Part shown: piece after piece, positions 1 through 8,931 of the stretch
How positions within the stretch are numbered: position 1 is the stretch's first letter
Layout: every line of letters starts with the position of its first letter
Source: Candidatus Competibacteraceae bacterium
GTDB lineage: Bacteria; Pseudomonadota; Gammaproteobacteria; Competibacterales; Competibacteraceae
Length of the DNA: 64,000 bases
Assembly: GCA_016712625.1 (NCBI GenBank)
Contig: JADJQQ010000001.1
Span: 186,001 to 250,000 of the forward strand
Direction of reading: 5' to 3'
The notes under the pieces: generated by a model
Databases searched by the model: none
What the model was told of the DNA's origin: nothing
What the model saw: the letters and a program-made list of their open reading frames with translations, nothing else
Position numbers and translations under genes: made by a program

Positions 1-1
1 G

Positions 2-1471
2 CTGAATCCAGCGCTGCTCGACCAACTGCCCGCCAGCGTCGCGGTGCCTCGTTACGACCGCACTAAAATCGGCCAGGCCATCGTCCATATCGGCCTCGGC
101 AACTTCCACCGCGCCCATCAGGCCCTCTATCTCGATGACCTGTTTCACGCCCAGGGCACCAGTCCGTGGGGCGTGTGCGGCATCGGGCTGCTACCGCAGG
201 ACAAGGCGATGGCCGAAGCACTACGGCCACAAGACTTGCTCTACAGCCTGGTCGAGCGGGATGAAGGCGTGGAGACCGTGCGGATCATCGGTTCGGAGCG
301 CGGCTATCTGCACGGACCGAGCGAACCGGACGCCGTGATAGCCCGGATGGCCGACCCGGAAACCCGCATCGTGTCGATTACCGTTACCGAGGGCGGTTAC
401 TACCTCGATCACGGCACCGGCGAACTGGATCAAAACCATGCCAATTTACGCCACGATTTGGATAAACCCAACGAAGCCCCGATTTCGCTATACGGCTATC
501 TGGCCGAAGCGCTAAACCGCCGCCGCAAAGCCGGAACCGCGCCGTTTACCGTGTTGTCCTGCGATAACCTGCAAAGCAATGGCGAACTGGCGGGGCGGAT
601 GCTAACCGGCTTCGCCCGGCTTCGCGATCCCGAATTGGGCGCATGGATTGAAACGAATGTTTCTTTCCCCAATTGCATGGTGGATCGCATCACGCCAGTT
701 ACCACCGACGTGCTGCGCGAACAGGTCAAAACGCTGCTGGGTGGCGTCACCGACACCTGGCCGGTGGTCGCCGAACCGTTCCGACAATGGGTGGTCGAGG
801 ATAAATTCTGCAACGGCCGCCCGGATTTGGAAGCGGTCGGCGTACAAATGACCTCAGACGTGCATCCGTATGAACTGATGAAGATTCACCTGCTCAACGC
901 CGGTCATCAGATGCTGTGCCATCACGGCGTGCTGCTGGGCTACGCCACCGCCGACGAGGCGACGCGCGACCCCGACATCCGCGCGCTGCTCAACCGCTAC
1001 ATGGACACGGTGCGGCCCCTGATTCACGAGCCACCGGGCGTCAATCTGGTGGACTACCAACAAACCCTGATTTCCCGTTTCGCCAATCCCTCCGTCAAGG
1101 ATCAACTCTCACGGATCGCTTTCTATGCCTCATCCGGCATCCCCAAATTCGTACTGCCCATCGCCCGCGCTCAACTGCAACAGGGCGGGCCGATAGCGGT
1201 GTTCGCCCTGCTGATTGCGGGCTGGATTCGCTATCTGGGCGGCAAAGACGATGCGGGCAAGCCCATCACCCCGACTGACCCGATGAGGGACGAGCTGCAA
1301 AGCAAGGTGCGCTTTGGCGATACCGACCCGTCGGCCTTCCTGGGGCTGCATCAAATCTTCGGCTCCGACCTTCCACAGACCGAACCCTTCGTCAGCGCGG
1401 TGCGCAAGGCGCTGGAAAGCCTCTACGCCAACGGGACGCGAGCTACCTTGCAACATTACCTCAAGGCTTGA
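2..1471 (+). CDS. Mannitol dehydrogenase family protein (5' partial)
   Basis: NAD-dependent long-chain polyol dehydrogenase that would oxidise mannitol to fructose or arabitol to xylulose in the cytoplasm. The frame is open to the window edge: codons before the GTG at 44 read LNPALLDQLPASVAVPRYDR, the usual family N-terminus, so the true start lies upstream. GLGNFHRAHQALYLDDL is the nucleotide-binding N-terminal motif. The catalytic signature K-x4-N-x2-H is present in KIHLLNAGHQ near 880-910. About 490 residues are visible, close to full family length. It lies 24 bp before xylulokinase, so D-arabitol or D-mannitol via a ketose is the likely substrate. The exact polyol cannot be told from sequence. 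Confidence 0.92.
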   Translation: MNPALLDQLPASVAVPRYDRTKIGQAIVHIGLGNFHRAHQALYLDDLFHAQGTSPWGVCGIGLLPQDKAMAEALRPQDLLYSLVERDEGVETVRIIGSERGYLHGPSEPDAVIARMADPETRIVSITVTEGGYYLDHGTGELDQNHANLRHDLDKPNEAPISLYGYLAEALNRRRKAGTAPFTVLSCDNLQSNGELAGRMLTGFARLRDPELGAWIETNVSFPNCMVDRITPVTTDVLREQVKTLLGGVTDTWPVVAEPFRQWVVEDKFCNGRPDLEAVGVQMTSDVHPYELMKIHLLNAGHQMLCHHGVLLGYATADEATRDPDIRALLNRYMDTVRPLIHEPPGVNLVDYQQTLISRFANPSVKDQLSRIAFYASSGIPKFVLPIARAQLQQGGPIAVFALLIAGWIRYLGGKDDAGKPITPTDPMRDELQSKVRFGDTDPSAFLGLHQIFGSDLPQTEPFVSAVRKALESLYANGTRATLQHYLKA

Positions 1472-1495
1472 GACCGCCAACGCGAGGACAGAATC

Positions 1496-2959
1496 ATGTA
1501 TCTCGGATTCGATATGGGCACCTCTGGCGTCAAAGCGGTGCTGCTAGATGCCGACGGCACGGTGCGCCATCAGGCCACCGCCGACCATTCGGTATCCAAC
1601 CCGCATCCGCTGTGGTCGGAGCAAGACCCGCAATCGTGGTGGGAAAGTTGCCACAGCGCCACCGTGGCGCTGAAAGCCCAAGGCGCACCGCTCGACGCCG
1701 TAAAAGCGGTGGGACTGTCCGGCCAGATGCACGGCGCGACCCTGCTGGATGCGAACCAAGCGGTATTGCGACCCTGCATTCTCTGGAACGATGGCCGCAG
1801 CCATGCCGAATGTCTGGAACTGGAAGCCAGTCTGCCAGGGTTTCGCGAGCGCTGCGGTAATATGGCGATGCCCGGCTTCACCGCCCCCAAGCTGTTGTGG
1901 GTAAAAAAACACGAACCGGAGATTTTCGCCCGCATCGCCAAGGTCTTATTGCCGAAGGATTATCTGCAATTTCGGCTGACTGGCCAGTTCGCCTCGGACC
2001 TGTCGGACGCCGCCGGTACGCTGTGGCTCGATCCAGCCAAACGAGATTGGGACGATAGCTTGCTGGCCGAAACCGGCTTGAATCGCTCGCACATGCCCAC
2101 GTTGTACGAAGGCTGCCAAATTGTCGGCGAATTGACCCCGGCAGCGGCGGCGGCATTCGGCCTGCCGCAAGTCCCCGTCGTCGCCGGCGCGGGCGACAAC
2201 GCGGGCGGTGCGGCGGGCGTGGGCGTCATCAACCCCGGTCAGGGCTTTTTATCGCTCGGCACCTCTGGGGTGCTGTTCGTGGTCAGCGCCGCCCATCACG
2301 CCTGCCCGGAACGCACCGTCCACGCCTTCTGTCACTGTCTGCCCAACCGCTGGCATCAGATGTCGGTCAGTCTGTCAGCGGCCAATTCGCTGGCGTGGCT
2401 GGCGCGGACGGTGGAGCGTGATGTCGGCGATCTGCTGGCGCGGCTGGACGCCAGCGGCAAGACCGAAACGTCGGTGCTGTTCCTGCCGTATCTATCCGGC
2501 GAGCGCACTCCGCACAACGACCCGCGCGCGGTCGGCCAGTTCCACGGCCTGAGCAACGCCAGCGACCTTGACGACCTGACGCTGGCGGTGCTGGAAGGCG
2601 TGGCCTATTCGTTCTGCGACGGGCTGGACGCCTTGCGGGCCGCCGGCAGCGAACCGCGCGAACTGGATTTGATCGGCGGTGGCGCGCGGTCCCGGTTTTG
2701 GCGGCAACTGCTGGCCGATGCACTCGACCTGCCGCTGGTCTATCGCATTGGCGGCGAGGTCGGACCTGCGTTAGGCGCGGCGCGACTGGCGATGATCGGC
2801 GCGGCGGGCGGCGATGTGGAAGCGGCGATCAGCCGAATTTGCACCCAACCGCCGCGGCAGGACACCTACTCGCCCCGCCGCCAGCAGACCGCTTATCATC
2901 GCGCCAAGCTGGAACGTTACCGCCGCCTGTACACGCTCACCAAGCCGTTACATTCATAA
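1496..2959 (+). CDS. xylB: Xylulokinase
   Basis: Phosphorylates D-xylulose to D-xylulose 5-phosphate with ATP. FGGY-family kinase of 487 residues, normal length. Landmarks are the N-terminal phosphate loop FDMGTSGVKAVLLD, GLSGQMHG and LWNDGRS in the sugar site, SDAAGTLWLDPAKRDW, and the C-terminal ATP-site segment DLIGGGARSRFWRQLLAD. GAGG at 1484-1487 is 8 nt before the ATG. It sits between the polyol dehydrogenase and transketolase and links them: polyol to xylulose to xylulose 5-phosphate to the pentose phosphate pathway. The close spacing argues for one transcript. Confidence 0.95.
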   Translation: MYLGFDMGTSGVKAVLLDADGTVRHQATADHSVSNPHPLWSEQDPQSWWESCHSATVALKAQGAPLDAVKAVGLSGQMHGATLLDANQAVLRPCILWNDGRSHAECLELEASLPGFRERCGNMAMPGFTAPKLLWVKKHEPEIFARIAKVLLPKDYLQFRLTGQFASDLSDAAGTLWLDPAKRDWDDSLLAETGLNRSHMPTLYEGCQIVGELTPAAAAAFGLPQVPVVAGAGDNAGGAAGVGVINPGQGFLSLGTSGVLFVVSAAHHACPERTVHAFCHCLPNRWHQMSVSLSAANSLAWLARTVERDVGDLLARLDASGKTETSVLFLPYLSGERTPHNDPRAVGQFHGLSNASDLDDLTLAVLEGVAYSFCDGLDALRAAGSEPRELDLIGGGARSRFWRQLLADALDLPLVYRIGGEVGPALGAARLAMIGAAGGDVEAAISRICTQPPRQDTYSPRRQQTAYHRAKLERYRRLYTLTKPLHS

Positions 2960-2969
2960 GGTCTCCGTC

Positions 2970-5042
2970 ATGAACGATTCGGTGAATCTCGACCAACTGG
3001 CCATCAATACGATCCGCACCTTGTCGATGGATGCGGTGCAGGCCGCCAATTCCGGCCATCCCGGCACGCCGATGGCGATGGCTCCGGTGACTTATTGCCT
3101 CTGGCAGCGGTTTCTGCGCTTCGACCCGGAAGACCCGATCTGGCCCAACCGTGACCGCTTCGTGCTATCCATCGGTCACGCTTCAATGCTGCTGTATGCG
3201 CTGCTGCATCTGAGCGGCGCCAAGACCGTTAATTCCGCCTACGAGCGGATGGGCTATCCCACCGTAACGCTGGATGACATCAAGCGCTTTCGCCAACTCG
3301 ACAGCAAATGCGCGGGCCATCCCGAATATCGCTGGACTTCGGGGATCGAAACCACCACCGGCCCGCTCGGCCAAGGCGTCGCCACCAGCGTCGGCATGGC
3401 GATGGCCAGTCGCTGGCTGGCCGCCCGCTACAACCGGCCCGGCTTTGAGATGTTCGATTACGATGTCTACGCGCTGGCGGGCGACGGCTGCATGATGGAA
3501 GGCATCACCGGCGAGGCGGCTTCATTAGCCGGGCATCTCAAACTCTCCAACCTGTGCTGGCTGTACGATAACAACAAAATCACCATCGAAGGCCATACCG
3601 ATTGGGCCTTCAGCGAGGACGTGGCGACCCGCTTCCTCGGCTACAACTGGAACGTGCTGCGGGTCGGCGACGCCAATGATCTGGACATGCTGGAACGGGC
3701 GTTCCGCACTTTTAAAAACACCCATGACCGGCCGACGCTGATCATTGTCGATAGCCACATCGCCTACGGCGCGCCCACCAAGCAAGACACCCACGAAGCG
3801 CACGGCAGTCCGTTGGGTGAGGAAGAAATCCGGCTGACCAAGCGCCATTATGGCTGGCCTGAAAATGAAAAATTCCTGGTGCCTGATGAAGTGCTCAACC
3901 ATTTTCAACAAAACATGGGGCGGCGCGGCCAGGCGCTGCGCAATGCCTGGTTCGTGAAATTGGAGGAATATCAGCACCAATATCCCGATCTGGCCGATCA
4001 TCTGCAAAGGATGCAGGGCCGCGAACTGCCCGCCGGTTGGGATAAAGAATTGCCGGACTTTCCGGCCAATGACAGCGGCATGGCGGGCCGGGTGGCGTCC
4101 GGGCAGGTGCTCAATGTCCTCGCCCGCAACGTGCCGTGGCTGATCGGCGGCTCGGCGGATTTGGCCCCATCCACCAACACCCGGCTGACCTTCGACGGCG
4201 CGGGCGATTACACGGCGGAGAATTATGGCGGCCGCAATTTCCATTTCGGCATCCGCGAGCATGCAATGGGGGCCATCCTCAATGGCCTGTCGCTGTGCAA
4301 GGTACGGCCTTACGGTTCCGGTTTCCTGATTTTCAGCGACTACGCCCGGCCCGCGATCCGGCTCGGCGCGCTGATGGAAATTCCGGTCATCCACATCTTC
4401 ACCCACGATTCCATTGGCGTCGGCGAAGACGGCCCGACCCATCAGCCGGTCGAACATCTGGCGTCACTGCGAGCGATTCCCGGCCTGATCGTGCTGCGTC
4501 CCGCTGACGCCAATGAAGTGGTGGAAGCGTGGCGGGTCATCATGCAATTGCGCCATCAGCCGGTCGCGCTGATTCTGACCCGGCAAAATCTGCCGACGCT
4601 GGATCGTCGCCGCTATGCGTCCGCCAACGGGCTGGCCAAGGGCGGCTACATTCTGGCCGACGCGCAAGACGGTCAACCGGAGGTGTTGCTGGTCGCCACC
4701 GGCAGCGAAGTGTCGCTGTGCGTGCAAGCTTACGAGCAGTTGAAGGCCGAAGGCGTCAAGGCGCGCGTCATCAGTATGCCATCCTGGGAACTGTTCGACC
4801 GGCAAGATCGCGCGTATCAGGAAAGCGTGCTGCCGCCGCCGGTCACGGCGCGGGTTTCGGTGGAGCAAGCCTCAACCCTGGGCTGGCGGCGTTACGTCGG
4901 TTTGCAGGGCCTAACCATCGGCATGCATACGTTCGGCGCCTCCGCGCCCCTGAAGGCTTTACAGAACAAATTCGGCTTCACGCCGGAAAAGATTGCCACC
5001 GCCGCCAAGGATCAGGTCGCCAAAATGCACGCGGCATCGTGA
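2970..5042 (+). CDS. tkt: Transketolase
   Basis: Thiamine diphosphate enzyme moving two-carbon units between ketose and aldose phosphates. It would accept xylulose 5-phosphate made by the preceding kinase. 690 residues, normal length. The open frame runs back to 2814 inside xylB, but ATG 2970 has AAGG at 2958-2961 and gives the family N-terminus with ANSGHPGTPMAMAP. The TPP/Mg motif is GDGCMMEG near residue 172, ending at CWLYDNN. The Pyr-domain catalytic Glu is in FGIREHAMG and the substrate loop is EDGPTHQPVEHL. Start is 10 bp after xylB. A housekeeping copy may exist elsewhere, so this could be the catabolic paralogue. Confidence 0.96.
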   Translation: MNDSVNLDQLAINTIRTLSMDAVQAANSGHPGTPMAMAPVTYCLWQRFLRFDPEDPIWPNRDRFVLSIGHASMLLYALLHLSGAKTVNSAYERMGYPTVTLDDIKRFRQLDSKCAGHPEYRWTSGIETTTGPLGQGVATSVGMAMASRWLAARYNRPGFEMFDYDVYALAGDGCMMEGITGEAASLAGHLKLSNLCWLYDNNKITIEGHTDWAFSEDVATRFLGYNWNVLRVGDANDLDMLERAFRTFKNTHDRPTLIIVDSHIAYGAPTKQDTHEAHGSPLGEEEIRLTKRHYGWPENEKFLVPDEVLNHFQQNMGRRGQALRNAWFVKLEEYQHQYPDLADHLQRMQGRELPAGWDKELPDFPANDSGMAGRVASGQVLNVLARNVPWLIGGSADLAPSTNTRLTFDGAGDYTAENYGGRNFHFGIREHAMGAILNGLSLCKVRPYGSGFLIFSDYARPAIRLGALMEIPVIHIFTHDSIGVGEDGPTHQPVEHLASLRAIPGLIVLRPADANEVVEAWRVIMQLRHQPVALILTRQNLPTLDRRRYASANGLAKGGYILADAQDGQPEVLLVATGSEVSLCVQAYEQLKAEGVKARVISMPSWELFDRQDRAYQESVLPPPVTARVSVEQASTLGWRRYVGLQGLTIGMHTFGASAPLKALQNKFGFTPEKIATAAKDQVAKMHAAS

Positions 5043-5116
5043 TTGACAGTTAGCCTATTACGCCGTCCTGGATGGCTTTTTGAGCCGGGCGGCGCATCCC
5101 AGCGGAGATGAGTGAA

Positions 5117-6355
5117 ATGAGTGGACTGCGAGGTAAATTGGTCATCGCCCAAGGCGGCGGCCCGACGGCGGTCATCAATCAGAGTTTGGTCGGCGCGGTG
5201 CTGGAAGCACGCCGATTCCCGGAGGTCACCCGCGTCTGGGGCGCACGGCATGGGGTGCGCGGCATCGTCCATGAAGCGTTTCTCGACCTGTCGGAAGCAA
5301 CCACCCACAATCTGGAGCGGGTCGCGCAAACGCCGTCCTCGGCATTGGGCTCGACTCGCGATAAGCCAGATGCGGCGTATTGCCAAAATATCCTGAATGT
5401 CTTCAAGAAACACGAAGTCCGTTATTTCTGCTACATCGGCGGCAACGATTCGTCCGACACGGTGCGCATCGTCGGCGAATACGCCGCTAAAGATGGCTAC
5501 GAACTGCGCGCCGTTCATATCCCGAAAACGGTGGACAACGATTTGCCGGAGAATGATCACTGTCCCGGTTATCCGTCGGCCGCCCGCTTCGTCGCCAGCG
5601 CCTTTGGCGGGGCCAACGCCGATAACATGGCCTTGCAGGGCGTTTATATCGCCATCATCATGGGCCGTCACGCCGGTTGGCTAACGGCGGCTTCAGCCCT
5701 GGCCCGCCAGCACGACGACGATGGCCCACATCTGATTTATCTGCCGGAACGGCCATTTTCAATCGAACGCTATCTGGCGGACGTTGACCGCGTTTACAAG
5801 CGGCACGACCGCTGTATCGTGGCGATTTCCGAAGGCGTGTGGGCCAACCAGGACGCCAAGGGCAAGGAAATTCCGCTGGCCGCCGATTTGATGCGCAAAG
5901 CGGGCCGCGAACCGCAGGTGGACGCGCACGGCAACATTCAGCTTTCCGGCGGCGCGTTGGCCGACGAGTTGGCGGATGCCGTGCAAAAAGGCTTAGGCAT
6001 CAAGCGAGTGCGCTCGGATACCTTCGGCTATTTACAACGCTCTTTCGCGGGCATCGTGTCCGATGTCGACGCTCGCGAAGCGCGCGAGGTAGGCGAAAAA
6101 GCGGTGCACTACGCCTGCGGCCATGGCGTGAGTGGCTCAGTGGTGATCAAGCGGGTCGGTGATTATGCGGTACGCTACGAACTAGCGGACGTGAAGGCCA
6201 TCGCCGCCAAAACCCGTCACATGTCGGATGAGTTCATCAATGCCGATGGCAACAATGTCACCGACGCCTTCCGCGCCTATCTGCGGCCGTTGTTGGGGAG
6301 CGGCCGGCCAGTGCTGGAACGGCTGTGGGCGCCCGCGATGAAATTAAGCAGCTGA
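5117..6355 (+). CDS. pfp: Pyrophosphate-dependent 6-phosphofructokinase
   Basis: Interconverts fructose 6-phosphate and fructose 1,6-bisphosphate with PPi as phosphoryl donor, so it is reversible. PFK fold: QGGGPTAVINQSLVG at the N-terminus and YIGGNDSSDT where ATP enzymes have GGDGS. The Asp in the fourth position of this motif, and the Lys in PKTVDND (ATP enzymes have PGTIDND), are the two hallmarks of PPi use. Two ATGs are possible. At 5108 the GGAG (5104-5107) abuts the codon, while at 5117 spacing is 9 nt, so 5117 is preferred (412 residues). It closes the sugar cluster, 74 bp after tkt. Confidence 0.93.
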   Translation: MSGLRGKLVIAQGGGPTAVINQSLVGAVLEARRFPEVTRVWGARHGVRGIVHEAFLDLSEATTHNLERVAQTPSSALGSTRDKPDAAYCQNILNVFKKHEVRYFCYIGGNDSSDTVRIVGEYAAKDGYELRAVHIPKTVDNDLPENDHCPGYPSAARFVASAFGGANADNMALQGVYIAIIMGRHAGWLTAASALARQHDDDGPHLIYLPERPFSIERYLADVDRVYKRHDRCIVAISEGVWANQDAKGKEIPLAADLMRKAGREPQVDAHGNIQLSGGALADELADAVQKGLGIKRVRSDTFGYLQRSFAGIVSDVDAREAREVGEKAVHYACGHGVSGSVVIKRVGDYAVRYELADVKAIAAKTRHMSDEFINADGNNVTDAFRAYLRPLLGSGRPVLERLWAPAMKLSS

Positions 6356-6745
6356 TACCCGCTTGAAAAACTAACACAACTCGCTGTTTGTACGTTGAGA
6401 CTGACCCGCTCTAGCCGGGCTTTGCAGCCACGCTGGACGAGTCAGTCGCTTCATTGACCTGCTGACCTTAGATCAACAGCTCCCACCTAAAGCTGTCCGT
6501 ATTTGCGCCGTTTTCGCACAAATTTGTAATCTCCAAACCAGTCAAATCGAACCACTGGCTAAATCATTTTGGGCTGTATTTCAGGATTTATCCCTAACTC
6601 CGGTAATCCTTATTGCTGAGAAATAAGCAATTTATTTGATGGCACGATTAATGCTTATCTCAAAAAATCCAGCATAAAATAACCCTCAATTATTATCGCT
6701 GAGGATTCCATTTTTTATCGACTACCTAGTCAGGAGCAATCTTTA
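6356..6745. other. AT-rich intergenic region with sigma-54 motif
   Basis: About 390 bp without a credible gene. The second half is clearly richer in A and T than the flanking genes. The one clear signal is the sigma-54 type -24/-12 element listed separately. A short CCCG/CGGG hairpin near 6406-6420 after the phosphofructokinase gene is too weak to call a terminator. Confidence 0.6.
6640..6655 (+). promoter_or_regulatory. Candidate sigma-54 (RpoN) promoter
   Basis: TGGCACGATTAATGCT matches the -24/-12 consensus TGGCACG-N4-TTGCW with one mismatch. The invariant GG (6641-6642) and GC (6653-6654) are exactly 10 bp apart. It lies about 90 bp upstream of the serine hydrolase gene and on its strand. 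No enhancer-binding protein gene is visible nearby and no binding site for one was recognised. Confidence 0.55.
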
Positions 6746-7750
6746 ATGGCGATACCCGGCCCATTTTCGTGGACGAATACACTTACGCTTACTCCAACAC
6801 CATTCACCTCGGCGCAGCTTACAAAACTACGCGGCGCGGTGCAGGGATTTGATCAGATGGGCGTTGCGCTCGTTGATATTGGCAATACAACCAACATGGC
6901 GTATGCATTAAATTTCACTAAGACGGCTTTCGCCGCCAGTCTCCCAAAAATCGTCGCCATGTATGCTGCATTTTATTTACAGGACCGACTAAAAGCGATT
7001 AAGCCTTTCCTCGGCGCTGCCTCGTTGGCCCAAATTGAAGCCAAGCTCCGTCAAGAATGGGGTCCAGCCATCAAAGCGACAGTCCCGCGAAGGGCTGGGG
7101 ATTTTCCCGACATAACCGCCATTTTCGCCTCGACTAATTTTGACTTCAAAGCCAGTTTTAAAAAAGACTTGAACGGGATGATGAAAAAATCCGATAACTG
7201 GGCGGCTGGAAGCTGTATTCATCGCATTGGGTATGACTATATCAATGGAGCCTTAATTCATGGCGGTTTTTATTCGACAACCGATAAAAGCGGGTTTTGG
7301 CTCGCTGGCGACTATATTCCTGACGACCATAAATCAAACCGCGAAGGCGCGCGAATTCCTGGAATGGGCACTTCACAAGCAGCCAGCGCCAAGGCGGCGG
7401 CGCTGCTCTTGGTTAATCTGGCGCGCGACGAACTGATTAGCGCTGAAGCCTCTCAAGGTATGAAGGATGTCATGAGCGAGGCTTATTCGTGGGTGCGATA
7501 CCAGATGGAGAGAACGCATCCCGAAGCCACTGTCTATGGCAAGCTAGGATTAATGAAAGGAAAACATGGATCGACGCATGACTGCGCAATTGTCAAACAC
7601 AACAACGCCCACTATGTTGTCATCGCGCTATTTGGAGGTTATATCGATCTCGAACCTCTGTTTATCGAGCTTGATATCATAGCGCAGCAGCTCTTTAGCG
7701 TTCGCAAAATCCTTGAATTGGGGCTTTCGCTATTCTCAGTTCGCGGCTGA
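6746..7750 (+). CDS. Class A beta-lactamase-like serine hydrolase
   Basis: Penicillin-binding/beta-lactamase-fold protein of 334 residues. Motif one is SLPK (SxxK) followed by a helix in ASLPKIVAMYAAFYLQD. Motif two is a true SDN in MKKSDNWAAGS. A KxG-type third motif is likely in LMKGKHGSTHDC just before the last strands. Together these support an active acyl-serine enzyme of the beta-lactamase2 family. No signal peptide or lipobox is seen, which is odd because the family usually acts in the periplasm. The beta-lactamase Glu in an omega loop could not be placed, so substrate (peptidoglycan, peptide or beta-lactam) is open. Base composition is lower in GC than neighbours. A sigma-54 motif precedes it. 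Confidence 0.72.
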   Translation: MAIPGPFSWTNTLTLTPTPFTSAQLTKLRGAVQGFDQMGVALVDIGNTTNMAYALNFTKTAFAASLPKIVAMYAAFYLQDRLKAIKPFLGAASLAQIEAKLRQEWGPAIKATVPRRAGDFPDITAIFASTNFDFKASFKKDLNGMMKKSDNWAAGSCIHRIGYDYINGALIHGGFYSTTDKSGFWLAGDYIPDDHKSNREGARIPGMGTSQAASAKAAALLLVNLARDELISAEASQGMKDVMSEAYSWVRYQMERTHPEATVYGKLGLMKGKHGSTHDCAIVKHNNAHYVVIALFGGYIDLEPLFIELDIIAQQLFSVRKILELGLSLFSVRG

Positions 7751-7845
7751 ATCCTTTGAAGCCAATAGTGTTTCGCCATATTGCTTTGTCAGCACGCTAG
7801 GTGCGCGGCATGACAACATGTTATCGTCGTTAAAAAAGGCCATCA

Positions 7846-8175
7846 GTGGTTCCTGTCATGCGCGAAAATTATTTTGATGATGAGATTGGTGCTTCAGAAG
7901 CGCCCCAACCACCCAGTAAAAGCCAACTGAAGCGGGAAGCGACCGCGTTGCAAGATTTAGGCGAGCAGTTGGTCAGCCTCAGCGCGGCGCAGTTGAACCG
8001 CATACCGTTGCCAGACGAAGTGTTGGCGGCGGTGCGGGCGGCCCAAACCATGCCGCAGCGAGGCGCGCATAAACGGCAATTGCAATTCATCGGTAAGTTG
8101 ATGCGGGGCTTGGACGAGACGGAGATTGAAGCGATTCGCGCCGCCTTGGCTCGCTTCCAAGCAGGGCGTCGTTAG
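7846..8175 (+). CDS. darP: Shortened ribosome-associated protein DarP (YjgA/DUF615)
   Basis: DUF615 family; E. coli DarP binds late 50S assembly intermediates. The first 109 residues match the family: SKSQLKREATALQDLGEQLV, RIPLPDEVLAAV, and KRQLQFIGKLMRGLDETE. Family members are about 170-185 residues; this one stops after LARFQAGRR, so the last roughly 70 residues are missing. Neither other + frame beyond 8175 resembles the missing tail. AAAAAAGG ends 6-7 nt before GTG 7846, which favours that start over ATG 7858. The gene ends 9 bp from the converging regulator gene. It may be a functional short form or a truncation. Confidence 0.75.
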   Translation: MVPVMRENYFDDEIGASEAPQPPSKSQLKREATALQDLGEQLVSLSAAQLNRIPLPDEVLAAVRAAQTMPQRGAHKRQLQFIGKLMRGLDETEIEAIRAALARFQAGRR

Positions 8176-8184
8176 CGGAATTGC

Positions 8185-8847
8185 TTACCCAGTATCCCCC
8201 AGCCGGTAACCCACTCCACGGACGGTTCGGATCAAGTGAGCGTTTAGCTTGCGCCGTAGATTGTGGACATGAACCTCGATCGCATTGCTTTCCACCTCCT
8301 CGCCCCAACCGTACAACCGCTCCTCTAATTGCTCTCTTGACAGCACGGCGCGCGGCGAATCCACCAGCGTATGCAACAACGCAAATTCTCGCGCCGAGAG
8401 GGCAACAGCTTCGCCTTGATATTCAACCGCATGTGCTACTGGATCGAGCCGCAACGCGCCGATTTCCACCCAGCCGCGCGCCCGACCCGCTTGCCGTCGC
8501 AGCAATGCCCGCATCCTGGCCAGCAATTCGCTCAAATCAAACGGCTTGACCAGATAATCATCCGCGCCGCTATCCAAGCCCGCCACCCGATCCGGCACCG
8601 CATCGCGAGCGGTCAGAATCAATACCGGCACCGTCAGTTCCCGTGCGCGCCACCCACGTAGTACACTCAAACCATCCTTTTTCGGCAGACCCAAATCCAG
8701 CAGTACCAGCGCATAATCCGTAGTTTCCAGCGCCAGTTCCGCACTACGGCCATCCCGCACCCAATCGGCGGTAAAACCCTCCAGTCGCAGCCCCTTGCGC
8801 AGGCTCTCCCCAATCATCGGATCATCTTCCACCAGCAATACCCGCAT
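8185..8847 (-). CDS. OmpR-family response regulator (QseB/PmrA-like)
   Basis: Two-component DNA-binding regulator, 220 residues. Receiver domain residues 1-115: acidic pair in LLVEDDPMIG, phospho-acceptor Asp in LVLLDLGLPKKDG, Thr in LILTARD and Lys in LVKPFDLSEL. The winged-helix effector domain covers about 125-220, with SNAIEVHVHNLRRKL (recognition helix) and TVRGVGYRL. No histidine kinase gene adjoins it on either side, whereas QseB/PmrA-type regulators normally have one next door. It is convergent with darP and divergent from the TlpA-like lipoprotein. Targets cannot be read from the sequence. Confidence 0.93.
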   Translation of the reverse strand: MRVLLVEDDPMIGESLRKGLRLEGFTADWVRDGRSAELALETTDYALVLLDLGLPKKDGLSVLRGWRARELTVPVLILTARDAVPDRVAGLDSGADDYLVKPFDLSELLARMRALLRRQAGRARGWVEIGALRLDPVAHAVEYQGEAVALSAREFALLHTLVDSPRAVLSREQLEERLYGWGEEVESNAIEVHVHNLRRKLNAHLIRTVRGVGYRLGDTG

Positions 8848-8931
8848 AGCCTCTACCCCGGCAAAATCGGTTACGCTTACGCTGTAATAACGTCACCCGT
8901 TCCGTATTTTTTTGACCGACAGGTTGTTCCA

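Noticed and set aside
3525..4457. 310-codon open frame antisense to transketolase
   Set aside because: Lies wholly inside tkt on the other strand; His/Gln/Val-rich shadow translation of a high-GC gene, no family features.
5043..5066. TTGACA between tkt and the phosphofructokinase gene as a promoter
   Set aside because: No -10-like hexamer at 16-18 bp; close gene spacing fits read-through.
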